Below are positions 49,485-59,053 of a stretch of 64,000 nucleotides of DNA, one piece after another. A program made the translations under genes and the position numbers. The notes below the pieces were generated by a model. It searched no databases, was not told the DNA's origin, and worked only from the letters and a program-made list of their open reading frames with translations. This DNA is from an uncultured Bermanella sp. (GTDB lineage Bacteria; Pseudomonadota; Gammaproteobacteria; Pseudomonadales; Oceanobacteraceae), in contig CAJXRF010000013.1 of the NCBI GenBank assembly GCA_913058575.1, forward strand, positions 18,104 to 82,103. The letters run 5' to 3'. Position 1 is the stretch's first letter. Each line of letters opens with the position of its first letter.

Positions 49485-51479
49485 TTAAAGATCCAGCGTT
49501 AATTTTTCGCCTTTGGCGCGGGATACACAGACACACACTTGCTGAGCCTGCTCGGTTTTATCTAGATAAACATCCCTGTGATCCGCCTCACCACTCAGCA
49601 CAGTGGTGGCGCACATACCACATTCACCGCGCTTACAATCAAAAGGGACTGAGATATTTTTATCCATTAACGCATCAAGAATGGTTTGATTAGGGTCTAC
49701 CATAATCACTTGATTAGATTTTTTAAGGCTAATTTCAATGGCCTTGTCATTAGGCTGACTGGCAGCACCGAAGCTTTCAAAATGAACATGGCTCTCAGGC
49801 CAGTTATGCTCAGTTGCCAATTCACGCACCTGTGAAATCATGCGTATTGGCCCACACATATACACATGGCTATGGGCGTGACTATTTTTAATTAAATACT
49901 GTAAATCTAAACGTTTTACTTGTTTACCTTGGCTAGTATAGAAATGCGCTTTAGACCCTGCTAATGCTTGCACTTCTTTTTTAAAGGCTAATTCAGCTTC
50001 GCTTTTAGCCGTATAGTGAATTTCAAACGATGCATTTTTATCCACCAATTCACGCAGCATGCTTAAAATAGGGGTAATACCAATGCCACCAGCAATCAAC
50101 ACCACATGCTGGTTGTTGGGGGTAAGTGAAAATTCATTTTTAGGGGGCAATACATTCACCACCCTGCTTAGCCTTAGCTGTTGATGCAAAGCTTTCGAGC
50201 CACCGCGACCCTGCTCTTCATTTTGTATGGCTATTTCATAAAATCGATTTTCCTGAGACGACGATAATATTGAATAATGGCGCATGACAATTTTACCATT
50301 ATCAAGCGTCACCTCTATGGGTAAATGCGCCCCTGCCTCAAAGGCAGGTAAGACAGTCCCTTCTTGGGCCTGTAATTGATACACATTAATGCGTTTACTT
50401 TTTTTAGCCACTTGGCTAACGCGTAACGCCATTTTTCCATTGGCATCTATGGCACTTTTTATTTCGCCTTTTACTTCAAGCTCCTTCACTTTAAGCTCCC
50501 TTGGGTTGTGAGGAGAGTAATCTTGAAAATTCCAATTCACGCCTTTTGGTATTTTAGTTTCTTGCCATTTTTCAACGGACAACTCCCAAAATCGTTTGGT
50601 GCCAGAGGAGTGATTGGTATCATCTTGTTGGTTCCATAAAATGTTGGCATTGCCAGATAATTGCAAGACACGGCTATTGTAAAAATCTACAATGATAATG
50701 CCCGCCTTTGGGTATACGTGAATATTGCCCAAAGTATTAAACATGCTATTACCTTGATAATCGGGAATTAATAAGCGGCGATTACCTAATACTTTTATAA
50801 ATCCAGGAAAACCACCACGGTGTGAAGCATCTACATTGTGTTCATTTTTTTCTTTCGTAAGGCTTGCGGAGCTGACAAAAAATGAATCACTTTGGCTAAT
50901 AACATCAATTAGCTCAGGGGTTAGCTCATTACCCATTAAAGGCTTAGGCAATACTTCTAAATACGAATGTTCTTCTATTTTAAGGTTACGACGCTGAATA
51001 AATTTAGGGCAATTTGGGTAAGCTTGCTGCACAGTAATTTCAAACAACTGATTCGTCAGTGACGCAGCTTCACAATCAGCACATTGCCCTTCTTTGGAGA
51101 TATTTTGAATACGGCCATTTACCCTAAAGCGGCGACGTGTACTTAATTCAATGGCCAGTATTCCCACTTGTGCATTATGTAAAATATTACGCCACAAAGG
51201 GTCATGTTCATTGATGAGCATTTTGCTGGTATCCAATAACAATGCACCACTGTTAGTGGCTTTTATAAAACCTGGTGTGCCAAACAACACAGATGACCAA
51301 GGCAGCCCTTTTTGGTCGACACTGCTTACTACCAACATATTTTGCTGTGCAATAAAAGGCATGGCACCCGGCAAAATATTACTACTAATGACCTGACCAT
51401 TACGCAACGCTATGGCGGACTCATTAGCCATGGCTTGAACGTCCAGCTCCCCTTGGTGAAATGATAAATAGTGACTCAT
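49485..51479 (-). CDS. Split-barrel / ferredoxin-reductase / [2Fe-2S] fusion oxidoreductase
   Basis: A 664-residue fusion. The N-terminal part holds two split-barrel, pyridoxamine-phosphate-oxidase-like units (about 40-190 and 205-310), each with a GFIK segment and an LLLDT/LLIPDYQG strand. A ferredoxin-NADP reductase module (about 355-580) has the FAD motif RHYSILSSS and nucleotide loop AGGIGITPILSML. The C-terminal plant-type [2Fe-2S] domain has ligands C615, C620, C623 and C649 (CKRGECGMC). Electrons likely pass from NAD(P)H through FAD and the cluster to or from an FMN or other cofactor in the barrel. Substrate unknown. Confidence 0.85.
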   Translation of the reverse strand: MSHYLSFHQGELDVQAMANESAIALRNGQVISSNILPGAMPFIAQQNMLVVSSVDQKGLPWSSVLFGTPGFIKATNSGALLLDTSKMLINEHDPLWRNILHNAQVGILAIELSTRRRFRVNGRIQNISKEGQCADCEAASLTNQLFEITVQQAYPNCPKFIQRRNLKIEEHSYLEVLPKPLMGNELTPELIDVISQSDSFFVSSASLTKEKNEHNVDASHRGGFPGFIKVLGNRRLLIPDYQGNSMFNTLGNIHVYPKAGIIIVDFYNSRVLQLSGNANILWNQQDDTNHSSGTKRFWELSVEKWQETKIPKGVNWNFQDYSPHNPRELKVKELEVKGEIKSAIDANGKMALRVSQVAKKSKRINVYQLQAQEGTVLPAFEAGAHLPIEVTLDNGKIVMRHYSILSSSQENRFYEIAIQNEEQGRGGSKALHQQLRLSRVVNVLPPKNEFSLTPNNQHVVLIAGGIGITPILSMLRELVDKNASFEIHYTAKSEAELAFKKEVQALAGSKAHFYTSQGKQVKRLDLQYLIKNSHAHSHVYMCGPIRMISQVRELATEHNWPESHVHFESFGAASQPNDKAIEISLKKSNQVIMVDPNQTILDALMDKNISVPFDCKRGECGMCATTVLSGEADHRDVYLDKTEQAQQVCVCVSRAKGEKLTLDL

Positions 51480-51605
51480 AACAAGACTCCTTAAAGCAAA
51501 ACTGGAAATAATTATTTAGCTTACAAATAAAGAGGACCTCACCTTAATTGGCGAGGCTCTTTACACGTATCTTTTATAAATGTTTAAATTCGACTGCTTA
51601 AAAAC

Positions 51606-51980
51606 TTAAAAAGTAATCACCGTAAAGCCGTCGGCTACCAATCGATGCACACTTGGCAAACCACGAGTGCCCGGAACTGCATTCTCGGTTAGGTAGTAGT
51701 AACCTGAAGACTCCACATCTTCGGCGGCACCAAATACATCAGCACAACCACAAGACACACCGGCTACAGTATCCTTAACTGCTTCAAACAAACCGTGTAC
51801 AGGGTTTTCTGGATTAGCCAATTCGGTGATCCAACGGGTGCCGGTGCCGTTAAACATTACTTTTACTTCAACATCGTTTTGCTTGAAGTCATAGGCGCTG
51901 GCTAGGGCGTTAAATACGCGACCTAACGCTTCTTCTTTACCGTGAGTTGGGTCTGACAATACTAGGATGGCTGCTTTCAT
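51606..51980 (-). CDS. DsrE family protein
   Basis: A 124-residue DsrE/F-like protein. The start MKAAILVLSDPTHGKEEALGRVFNAL and the GVSCGCADVFGA segment with C77 and C79 are visible; these could carry sulfane sulfur, as in DsrE and TusD proteins. It heads the minus-strand unit with the redox fusion and DJ-1 genes. A hairpin, AAAGAG/CTCTTT with a CCTC/GAGG inner stem (51529-51562), lies between it and the next gene. AAGG precedes ATG. It is divergent from the LysR gene. Confidence 0.82.
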   Translation of the reverse strand: MKAAILVLSDPTHGKEEALGRVFNALASAYDFKQNDVEVKVMFNGTGTRWITELANPENPVHGLFEAVKDTVAGVSCGCADVFGAAEDVESSGYYYLTENAVPGTRGLPSVHRLVADGFTVITF

Positions 51981-52056
51981 GATTTTCTACCTTTATTTAA
52001 TGTTGCGATAAACCGAGCTGGCTAACCGTCTGTGAAGCAGTATCTTTGATTCACCA

Positions 52057-52085
52057 TTGACAATAAATGAGGTAAATTACATAAA
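52057..52085 (+). promoter_or_regulatory. Promoter of the LysR gene
   Basis: TTGACA (52057-52062), 17 bases, CATAAA (52080-52085). An inverted repeat TGAGGTA/TACTTCA (52068-52074 and 52088-52094) overlaps the promoter and may be a LysR-type site controlling both divergent units. Confidence 0.65.
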
Positions 52086-52127
52086 ACTACTTCACCAAAT
52101 GGAGTAATAGATTGTTAGAGGTGCCCT

Positions 52128-53027
52128 TTGAACAAGCTTCACGCCATGTCCACCTTTGTTCACATATGCGATTACGGCAGCCTCACCAAGGCCGCCGATG
52201 CTATGAATACGTCCTTACCTACAGTGGTACGCACCCTTGCTGCCCTTGAAGCGCATCTAGACACTCGGTTACTTAATCGCACCACCCGCAAAATCACCCT
52301 CACTGAAGAAGGCAAAACTTACCTACAGCGTTGTCGTGGTATTTTGATGGATATCGATGAAGCAGAATTAGAGCTCAGCGCCCAACAAAGTAAACCCAGT
52401 GGCAAGCTGACAGTGACGGCCTCAGTCAATTTTGGTAACCAGCACATAAGCCCGTTAGTTAACCAGTTTTTAAAACGCCATGAACAAATTAAAATTGATT
52501 TATTGCTGATGGATAAAAATATTAATTTAGTAGAAGAAGGCATCGATGTGGCCATTCGCATTGGCCCTTTGTCTGACTCATCCATGGTGGCCAAAACCGT
52601 GGGCCATGTTCGCCGTGTGACATGCGCTACCCCCAAATTCTTAAATGCACACCCTGCCATTAAGCATCCCAAGGACTTATTAAAGCTACCCTGTGTGCGG
52701 TTTTCCCCATTAAGCCATGGTGGCAACTGGAACTTTTATGAAGGGAAAAAGGTACACAGCATTGCCATTGACGGCCCCTTATACTGCACACAAGTGTCCT
52801 CCATGCGCCAAGCGGTACTCGATGATATTGGGCTGGGGATATTTTTGTCTTATCAAGTGGATGCACAAATTTCCAGTGGCGAACTGCAAACAGTATTGGT
52901 TGATTACGAGCCCGCCCCTCTACCTGTGAGTGTGGTGTATTCCCATGCGAAATTAATGTCCACCAGAGTGAGAACCTTCGTGGACTGGATAACCCTTAAA
53001 TTGCGCGAACAGATGCGTGAACCCTAG
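52128..53027 (+). CDS. LysR family transcriptional regulator
   Basis: A 299-residue regulator. The start is TTG: the preceding GAGGTG gives a ribosome site, and MNKLHAMSTFVHICDYGSLT aligns with family openings that begin DKLxAM. The helix-turn-helix covers about 18-37 (SLTKAADAMNTSLPTVVRTL), followed by RLLNRTTRKITLTEEG. The effector domain covers about 95-290. It is divergent from the DsrE/redox/DJ-1 unit, which it most likely controls. Confidence 0.92.
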   Translation: MNKLHAMSTFVHICDYGSLTKAADAMNTSLPTVVRTLAALEAHLDTRLLNRTTRKITLTEEGKTYLQRCRGILMDIDEAELELSAQQSKPSGKLTVTASVNFGNQHISPLVNQFLKRHEQIKIDLLLMDKNINLVEEGIDVAIRIGPLSDSSMVAKTVGHVRRVTCATPKFLNAHPAIKHPKDLLKLPCVRFSPLSHGGNWNFYEGKKVHSIAIDGPLYCTQVSSMRQAVLDDIGLGIFLSYQVDAQISSGELQTVLVDYEPAPLPVSVVYSHAKLMSTRVRTFVDWITLKLREQMREP

Positions 53028-53144
53028 CCCTGTGCTTAAAAACCAACCTTAAGCTCACTTTTGGCCATAAAGGACATATTTTAGTAAAGGTTTATTAATG
53101 AATGCCGATGGGAGTAGTAACTTCAACTTATAAATAGATCCACC

Positions 53145-54803
53145 ATGAATATCTCAACACATTTAGGCATTATTTCCCCCAGCGTAAATGGCACGCCTTT
53201 TAAGAGCGACCTGCAAGAGAATAAAAATGACATCGCCCCGCGAGATACGGGCAGCAAAGTCGTACTTAGCAGCCAACAATTTCAAAGCTTGGTACAAGAA
53301 CCAAATGTATATTCCGAGCCTAAGCGCATTACCCGGCTTGCCTTTTCAAACCCAGTTGAAGTAAGCAATAGCACCAAACAATTTGCCCAAAGTAGTTTAA
53401 ATACCCATTTGGGGGTGAGCTTAAGTGGCGGGGCTTTGCGTTTATCGGAACTGGTGGACAGCGGCAAAAATAGCTACGAGCAAGACATTCGCCAATATTC
53501 CAATTATGAGAGCTATCAAGGCAGAAGAGACAGCCGCGAAGCCATCAACATTGAAGATTTCAAAGACCTTAAGTACAACAAAAATGAAAGCTTAACCTTA
53601 AAACTAAAAACCAAAGATGGCGATACCATTAATTTCACCTTGCAAGGTTATACAGGGTCCGGTGAAACACCAGATAAAGAAGGTGCCATTTTTAAAGGAG
53701 TAAAGGTTAGCTTTGAATTTGAGGGTAAATTATCACAGCAAGAAAAAGATCAACTAAATACCTTTACTCAAAATATAGATCAAATGGTTAAGCAGCTTTC
53801 TTCAAGCAAAGATTTTGATTTTAACCAATTAGACTTAACCAGCTTAACTTCATTTAGTGACATAGATATTGCATTTAAACCCAGTGGCAGCGCTAAAGAG
53901 ATCACCACCGAGCTAAAACTTAATTATAAAGACACCGAAACCGAACGCTCCATCGATGTTGATTTTCTTGGCCATCAATCTCAGTTAGACATAGATAAAA
54001 CATCGTTAGGCGCTGGTGCCAGCAGCCAGCAACAGCAAAAAGGCCTACAACAGTACTTAACCATACTTGAAGACAGTGCTCGGGAAGCTCACGCGCAAGA
54101 TTCAGCCAGCAGCTTAATGAAAAACGTTTTCGAGGCAGGCTTTAAAGGGCTAGGATTAGATGAAGCTGAATCAAACAATAAGAACGCCATTGATGCCAGC
54201 AAACTCAGCCTTAATAGCATAGAAAATGAAAGCATAAAAGACATTCACAATAAAACTCTGGTGCCTCTACCAGATTTTGACTTCTCCTTTGATTCAAAAG
54301 TTGAAAACCCCAATAAAGAAAATATGCCTTTAGAGTATCAGGGCTTTAAAGTGGACCTTTCTATGGTCACCCAAATAAAAGAAGATCAAAATGAGCAAAA
54401 AACCACCGCTATTCAAACACAAAAATTTGAATTAAGCGGTGCCTATTACAGCCCTCTAGATGGCCTTGATCAACCTGATTTTGAGAATCAAAATTACAAG
54501 TACACTCAAATAGACAGAAGCTCTGAAAAAGTTACCACCATTCAAACAGAGCACGGCCAATTGCTGTCGGCCATTACCACTGAATCAGGTGAGAGCAGCA
54601 GTAAAACCTTAGAGTACCAAATGGGTAAATTAGTAGACGAAGATGAGGACAGTTCTAGCTTCTTAGAGGTCACTGACTTTACTGAACTGGCCAAGCAAGA
54701 GTCTGAACAACAAAGTCATGCGCTTCTGAAAACCGTCATGATTGACCCCTTCGAGACCACTCAAGCCGCTAATGACACCAACACCTTAAGTATTACCGAC
54801 TAA
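53145..54803 (+). CDS. Unrecognised 552-residue acidic protein
   Basis: No signal peptide, membrane helix or enzymatic motif is seen. It is rich in Ser, Gln, Asp and Lys, and much of it looks disordered. Residues about 150-260 (LKTKDGDTINFTLQGYTGSGE, then GVKVSFEFEGKLSQQEKDQLN) resemble a pattern I recall from conserved gammaproteobacterial hypothetical proteins, with a beta strand pair followed by a helix beginning LS-x-x-E. Two similar anti-parallel parts (HLGxxS near 8 and 89) may be internal repeats. It precedes the MoxR gene on the same strand by 119 bases; a functional link is possible but not shown. Confidence 0.6.
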   Translation: MNISTHLGIISPSVNGTPFKSDLQENKNDIAPRDTGSKVVLSSQQFQSLVQEPNVYSEPKRITRLAFSNPVEVSNSTKQFAQSSLNTHLGVSLSGGALRLSELVDSGKNSYEQDIRQYSNYESYQGRRDSREAINIEDFKDLKYNKNESLTLKLKTKDGDTINFTLQGYTGSGETPDKEGAIFKGVKVSFEFEGKLSQQEKDQLNTFTQNIDQMVKQLSSSKDFDFNQLDLTSLTSFSDIDIAFKPSGSAKEITTELKLNYKDTETERSIDVDFLGHQSQLDIDKTSLGAGASSQQQQKGLQQYLTILEDSAREAHAQDSASSLMKNVFEAGFKGLGLDEAESNNKNAIDASKLSLNSIENESIKDIHNKTLVPLPDFDFSFDSKVENPNKENMPLEYQGFKVDLSMVTQIKEDQNEQKTTAIQTQKFELSGAYYSPLDGLDQPDFENQNYKYTQIDRSSEKVTTIQTEHGQLLSAITTESGESSSKTLEYQMGKLVDEDEDSSSFLEVTDFTELAKQESEQQSHALLKTVMIDPFETTQAANDTNTLSITD

Positions 54804-54922
54804 GTAAGGCCTGTTAGCTACTTCAAGCTTGTCAATCGCCCACCTTTATTGCCACAAAATGTCACTGTATTGCCGTTAAAAAACCCGTAGCATAAGAGAA
54901 TCGTCGATTAAAGGATTCCTCT

Positions 54923-55870
54923 GTGATCATTAAGCACAGTGACAAGATAGCGTCCCCTAAAATAATAAAAGACAACTTTAAAAAGCTAGGCTATGTGTGC
55001 AGCGATGACATTGCCATGTCTGTTTACCTTGCCTGCCAATTGCAAAAACCCATTTTAATTGAAGGCCCCCCTGGTGTAGGAAAAACCGAGTTGGCCAAAA
55101 AAACCAGTGAATATCTTAATAGCGAACTGATTCGCATGCAGTGTTATGAAGGGTTAGACGAAGCCAAAGCATTATACGAATGGAAATACGGCAAACAACT
55201 GTTATACACCCAGCTATTAAAAGACCAATTGGGTGATGTGATGCGCGGTGCAAAAGGACTGGATGAGTCGGTAGGCCGCTTACATCAATTTGGCGACATT
55301 TTTTATTCCGATGAATTTTTAGAACCCCGACCTCTATTACAAGCCCTACGCAAAGAAGACGGCGCTGTTTTATTAATTGATGAAATTGATAAAGCCGACC
55401 AAGAATTTGAAGCTTTTCTATTAGAGTTGTTATCTGATTATCAAGTGAGCATTCCCGAAATAGGCACAGTAAAAGCAGTGACTAAACCCATTGTGATACT
55501 CACCAGTAACAATACCCGTGAATTGGGCGACGCCTTAAAGCGCCGTTGTTTGCACTTATATATTCCTTTTCCTGACCCTAAATTAGAGCAAGAAATCATT
55601 TCAGTTCAAGTGCCCGAAATGGACAACCAGCTTCGTGATCAATTGGTTAATTTTGTAAGTGAACTGCGTAACCTGCCTTTAAAAAAAGTGCCTGCGGTTA
55701 GTGAATCTATCGATTGGGCACGAGCCCTGCTTTTACTAAACGTTAATGAACTGGATCATGGTTGGGTTAAGAACACGCTTAATCTTTTATTGAAGTTTCA
55801 AGACGACATAGAAGCGGTGGAACCTGAAATTCATAACCTATTAAAAAATGTAAAAAAAGCCGTTAAGTGA
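54923..55870 (+). CDS. MoxR family AAA+ ATPase
   Basis: A 315-residue AAA+ chaperone ATPase. Walker A GPPGVGKT is at 48-55, Walker B AVLLIDEIDKADQEFEAFLLE follows, then sensor 1 LTSNNTREL and the arginine-bearing ALKRRCLHLYIPFPDP. It starts with GTG at 54923 after AAAGGATTCCTCT. MoxR ATPases work with vWFA proteins to load metals or assemble complexes. The downstream CoxE-like gene fits that pairing. Confidence 0.93.
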   Translation: MIIKHSDKIASPKIIKDNFKKLGYVCSDDIAMSVYLACQLQKPILIEGPPGVGKTELAKKTSEYLNSELIRMQCYEGLDEAKALYEWKYGKQLLYTQLLKDQLGDVMRGAKGLDESVGRLHQFGDIFYSDEFLEPRPLLQALRKEDGAVLLIDEIDKADQEFEAFLLELLSDYQVSIPEIGTVKAVTKPIVILTSNNTRELGDALKRRCLHLYIPFPDPKLEQEIISVQVPEMDNQLRDQLVNFVSELRNLPLKKVPAVSESIDWARALLLLNVNELDHGWVKNTLNLLLKFQDDIEAVEPEIHNLLKNVKKAVK

Positions 55871-55941
55871 CTGCATGATGATTAGTATGTTGAATAGCAC
55901 AACACCTTTAATCCCATTGAAGTCTTAACGAGTAAATTAGC

Positions 55942-57354
55942 ATGCAAAAAATATTAGGTGACTTCATTCATGCCCTTCGCCATGCTGGCTTACCCATATC
56001 TCCTGCTGAAACCCTAGATGCCTTGCAGGCTGTACGATTAATTGGCCTAAAGGATCGCCATGCGTTAAAAGCAGGGCTAACCATGACACTGGCCAAAAAC
56101 ATTCAGCACCAAAGCCAATTGGCTACTTTGTTTGATGTCTTTTTCTCTAGTATGCCTTCAGAGATAAGTAACGTTGATTCCCTACAGGATCAAAGTGAAG
56201 AGTCATTAAATGAGGCGCAGGATTCAAACGACAATATAACCAGTAACGCGCAGGATGAACAAGATAATGACCAAAGCCATCCACAAGATTCAACACAGCC
56301 ATTATCAGCCTTAGCGCAACAACTACTGAACAATGATCAAAATGCTTTGCAAATGGCCATTAGTGCAGCGGCGGAACAAGCGGGGGCAAGCAATATGCAA
56401 TTGTTCACTCAGAAACCTGTGGTGAGCTTTCGTATTATGCAAAGTTTGGGCGACGGCCTATTAAATAAGGAATTGGCCCAGTTAGAGCTTGATGATAAAA
56501 ATACTGTTTTAGTAAAAGAGCTTCGCAACAAACAACTAAACCTGCGTCAAAATATAAAAGATTATGTGGAGCAGCAGTATTTATTGTTTAGCCAAAATAA
56601 AGGCAAACAGTTAAGAGAAGAGCAACTTCAAAAAGTTAAATTAAGTAACATTGACCACAACCATTACCAGCATATGACGGTGCTGGTTAGAAAAGCCGCT
56701 AAGCAACTGGCTTCTATGCACAGTCGGCGTCGGCGCGTGACTAAACGTGGATTATTAGATGTTAAAAAAACCATTGCCGCGAACGCGGCTTACGATGGTT
56801 TTTTATTTCATACTAAATGGAAATCTACCCGTATAGATCGACCAAAAGTCATGGTGATATGCGATGTAAGTGGGTCGGTGAGTCGCGTGGCGCGATTTCT
56901 TTTACTATTTTTATATAGCCTGCAAGACGTATTACCCAGAGTGCGCTCGTTTGTCTTTACATCTGACTTAACCGAAGTCACCAAGAATTTTGAAAAACAA
57001 TCTCTTGATGAAGCCATGTCAGAGATCATGAACAAATGGGCAAACTTACCCACCGACTACGGCAAAGCCCTAAATGATTTTAAAGAAAGTGCATTAAAAG
57101 ATATCGATAATAAAACCACAGTTATTATGTTGGGAGATGCCCGCAATAATCACGGTGATGGCAATACAAAAGTGTGGCAGGAGATTTACCAGCGCAGCCA
57201 GCGTGTATTATGGCTAAACCCTGAAGGGAAATACAACTGGGACAGTGGTGACTCGATAATGGGTGAATACTCGCCCTATTGCTCACGAGTAGAGCACTGT
57301 AGTTCACTGCGAGACTTGACACGAATATTAGGTTCGCTGTTAAAGCACAGCTAA
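55942..57354 (+). CDS. CoxE-like vWFA domain protein
   Basis: A 470-residue cytoplasmic protein. The N-terminal domain begins FIHALRHAGLPISPAETLDAL, typical of CoxE relatives. A low-complexity Gln/Asn/Asp/Ser linker (about 78-125) is followed by a helical region and a vWFA domain with MIDAS motif DVSGS (308-312), later TDYG (about 372) and LGDARNN. It is the usual partner of MoxR ATPases, with the client identified by context in CO dehydrogenase and similar systems. No client oxidoreductase is adjacent here. Confidence 0.9.
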   Translation: MQKILGDFIHALRHAGLPISPAETLDALQAVRLIGLKDRHALKAGLTMTLAKNIQHQSQLATLFDVFFSSMPSEISNVDSLQDQSEESLNEAQDSNDNITSNAQDEQDNDQSHPQDSTQPLSALAQQLLNNDQNALQMAISAAAEQAGASNMQLFTQKPVVSFRIMQSLGDGLLNKELAQLELDDKNTVLVKELRNKQLNLRQNIKDYVEQQYLLFSQNKGKQLREEQLQKVKLSNIDHNHYQHMTVLVRKAAKQLASMHSRRRRVTKRGLLDVKKTIAANAAYDGFLFHTKWKSTRIDRPKVMVICDVSGSVSRVARFLLLFLYSLQDVLPRVRSFVFTSDLTEVTKNFEKQSLDEAMSEIMNKWANLPTDYGKALNDFKESALKDIDNKTTVIMLGDARNNHGDGNTKVWQEIYQRSQRVLWLNPEGKYNWDSGDSIMGEYSPYCSRVEHCSSLRDLTRILGSLLKHS

Positions 57355-57375
57355 ATATTCATCTAGCTGTGTTTT
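57342..57375 (+). terminator. Terminator of the MoxR-CoxE unit
   Basis: Arms CACAGCTA (57346-57353) and TAGCTGTG (57364-57371), extended by outer A-T pairs into TTTT at 57372-57375. It overlaps the CoxE stop codon and lies 15 bases from the convergent kinase gene. Confidence 0.7.
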
Positions 57376-57389
57376 AACTCTGGTTATAA

Positions 57390-58784
57390 TTAGCTCACCA
57401 ACTCATCTTCCACTTGCATCAACAAATTAGCCAATAGCCTTTGTACTTCTGAGAACTTAGGGCGCAGTGACATAATTTCATGCATACATCTATTTTTAAG
57501 TTCAGTAAGGCGTTTAGTTGGCTCGCCCGCTTCCTTGCCAAAGTTAACTTGCCCCAGCAAATCTTCCATTAGACAACCCAATGCGCGTACTTCAATACTC
57601 TCGATGGCTTCCTTTTGAAAGCTAGGCAAGAAAGATAAATTTGAAGCAGCGCCAAAGTCCCCAAATAACACATGGGCGCGCTTATTTCGCATTATATTGT
57701 GAGCATACACATCCCCATGACTCACTCTATTTTTATGTAAATGACTCATAGTGGCAGACATTTTATGAGAGACTTTAATGACATCTAGTAAAGTAAATTC
57801 AGTGCCTTCTATAAAGGTGTCTCGGGTACAGCTTTGCAAACTGGGTGGTAAACCTAGGTTGTAGAATGTATCAGGAATTAATTCCATGACTAACCCAAGC
57901 TGATCTTTTTGAGCAATGTGTGCCACTACTTTTATAAGACTTGAATGACTACCGGCACTTAAGCAGCAGTTTAATTCATCACTTGGGTAACCGTCGCTGG
58001 TCACTTCACCCTTAAAAAGCTTAACCGCTATATTGCTGTCTTGCCCTTTAAGGCTTGCTGGTTGCTTAAGCCATTTGGCCCGATAAATCACCCCTGAAGC
58101 CCCTTCACCTATTTTCTCAAAAAGCTCAATGTCATCCATACCAACGCTTGCCACATTGGCTGCTGAATGTACTTGTGAGTTATTGCCTAAGCCGCGATTA
58201 AACGCGTTACCGGCAAAGGCGAGCCAAGACAACTTAGGTAACTGTAAAAGCCAGTCAGGGAGTGAAATTAGCTGGTTAGCACTCAAACGTATTAGCTCTA
58301 AATTTTTACAAGCGGCCATGGTGGTCGGTAGCGTAATTAGCTCGTTTCCTGCTAGGGCTAATTTTTGTAAACGGTACAGCTTACCCATGGAGTCTGGCAG
58401 CGTCTCAATCTTATTGTCAGTTAATATTAGCCAGCGTGTTTGAATCGGTAAGGAATCTGGTGCCACGCTTGATATTTGATTGGCCTTAAATCCGATCATT
58501 TCAAGTTTTGGACATTTCGCTAGAACAGGAGGCAAGTGATCAAACTGATTATTAGATAAAAATAATATTTTAAGGTTTTTTAATCGATGTAAATCATCCG
58601 GTAAATCACGCAAGCAATTGTTAGATAGATCAAGAATTTCCAATGTGTCTGCCAACTCAAATATTTGAGGAGGGAATTGGCTTAAATTTTCAGATATTTG
58701 TAATCGAGTAATAGGGGCAAGCTGCTGAGATTGTAAATACTCAGGATTAAGTTTCCCTGCTTGTAGCGCTTGTAATGTGTGCAA
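57390..58784 (-). CDS. Leucine-rich repeat protein kinase
   Basis: A 464-residue cytoplasmic protein with about seven leucine-rich repeats (25-195; LEILDLSNNCLRDLPDDLHRL-type units) followed by a eukaryotic-like Ser/Thr kinase (218-460). Kinase motifs: glycine loop GEGASG (226-231), AVKLFK with K255, catalytic HGDVYAHN (356-363, D358) and DFGAAS (376-381). The HGD in place of HRD is a relaxed form. There is no ATG near the start; TTG at 58782-58784 is chosen because an in-frame stop lies just upstream. It is convergent with coxE. Substrates unknown. Confidence 0.87.
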   Translation of the reverse strand: MHTLQALQAGKLNPEYLQSQQLAPITRLQISENLSQFPPQIFELADTLEILDLSNNCLRDLPDDLHRLKNLKILFLSNNQFDHLPPVLAKCPKLEMIGFKANQISSVAPDSLPIQTRWLILTDNKIETLPDSMGKLYRLQKLALAGNELITLPTTMAACKNLELIRLSANQLISLPDWLLQLPKLSWLAFAGNAFNRGLGNNSQVHSAANVASVGMDDIELFEKIGEGASGVIYRAKWLKQPASLKGQDSNIAVKLFKGEVTSDGYPSDELNCCLSAGSHSSLIKVVAHIAQKDQLGLVMELIPDTFYNLGLPPSLQSCTRDTFIEGTEFTLLDVIKVSHKMSATMSHLHKNRVSHGDVYAHNIMRNKRAHVLFGDFGAASNLSFLPSFQKEAIESIEVRALGCLMEDLLGQVNFGKEAGEPTKRLTELKNRCMHEIMSLRPKFSEVQRLLANLLMQVEDELVS

Positions 58785-59053
58785 AATGGCAACCAGAAAT
58801 CATTTTATAATTGCTGCGCATGATAATGTATTCCCATAGAAGGGAACAGCTAGAAACCACTTAATGATATGAATATCGGACAAATACGAATATTTGATCT
58901 AAAGCGTAGCAGAAAACGGAGGCAAGCTTAAACTCTGTTCACACTTATCAGGGAAAAACGCCGATCAATGAAGCTCATTAAATTTCGTCAAAGTAAGACA
59001 GGATTAAAAGCACCTTGCGTAGCCCTGTCATAGTCCACCTATACCCTGAAATG

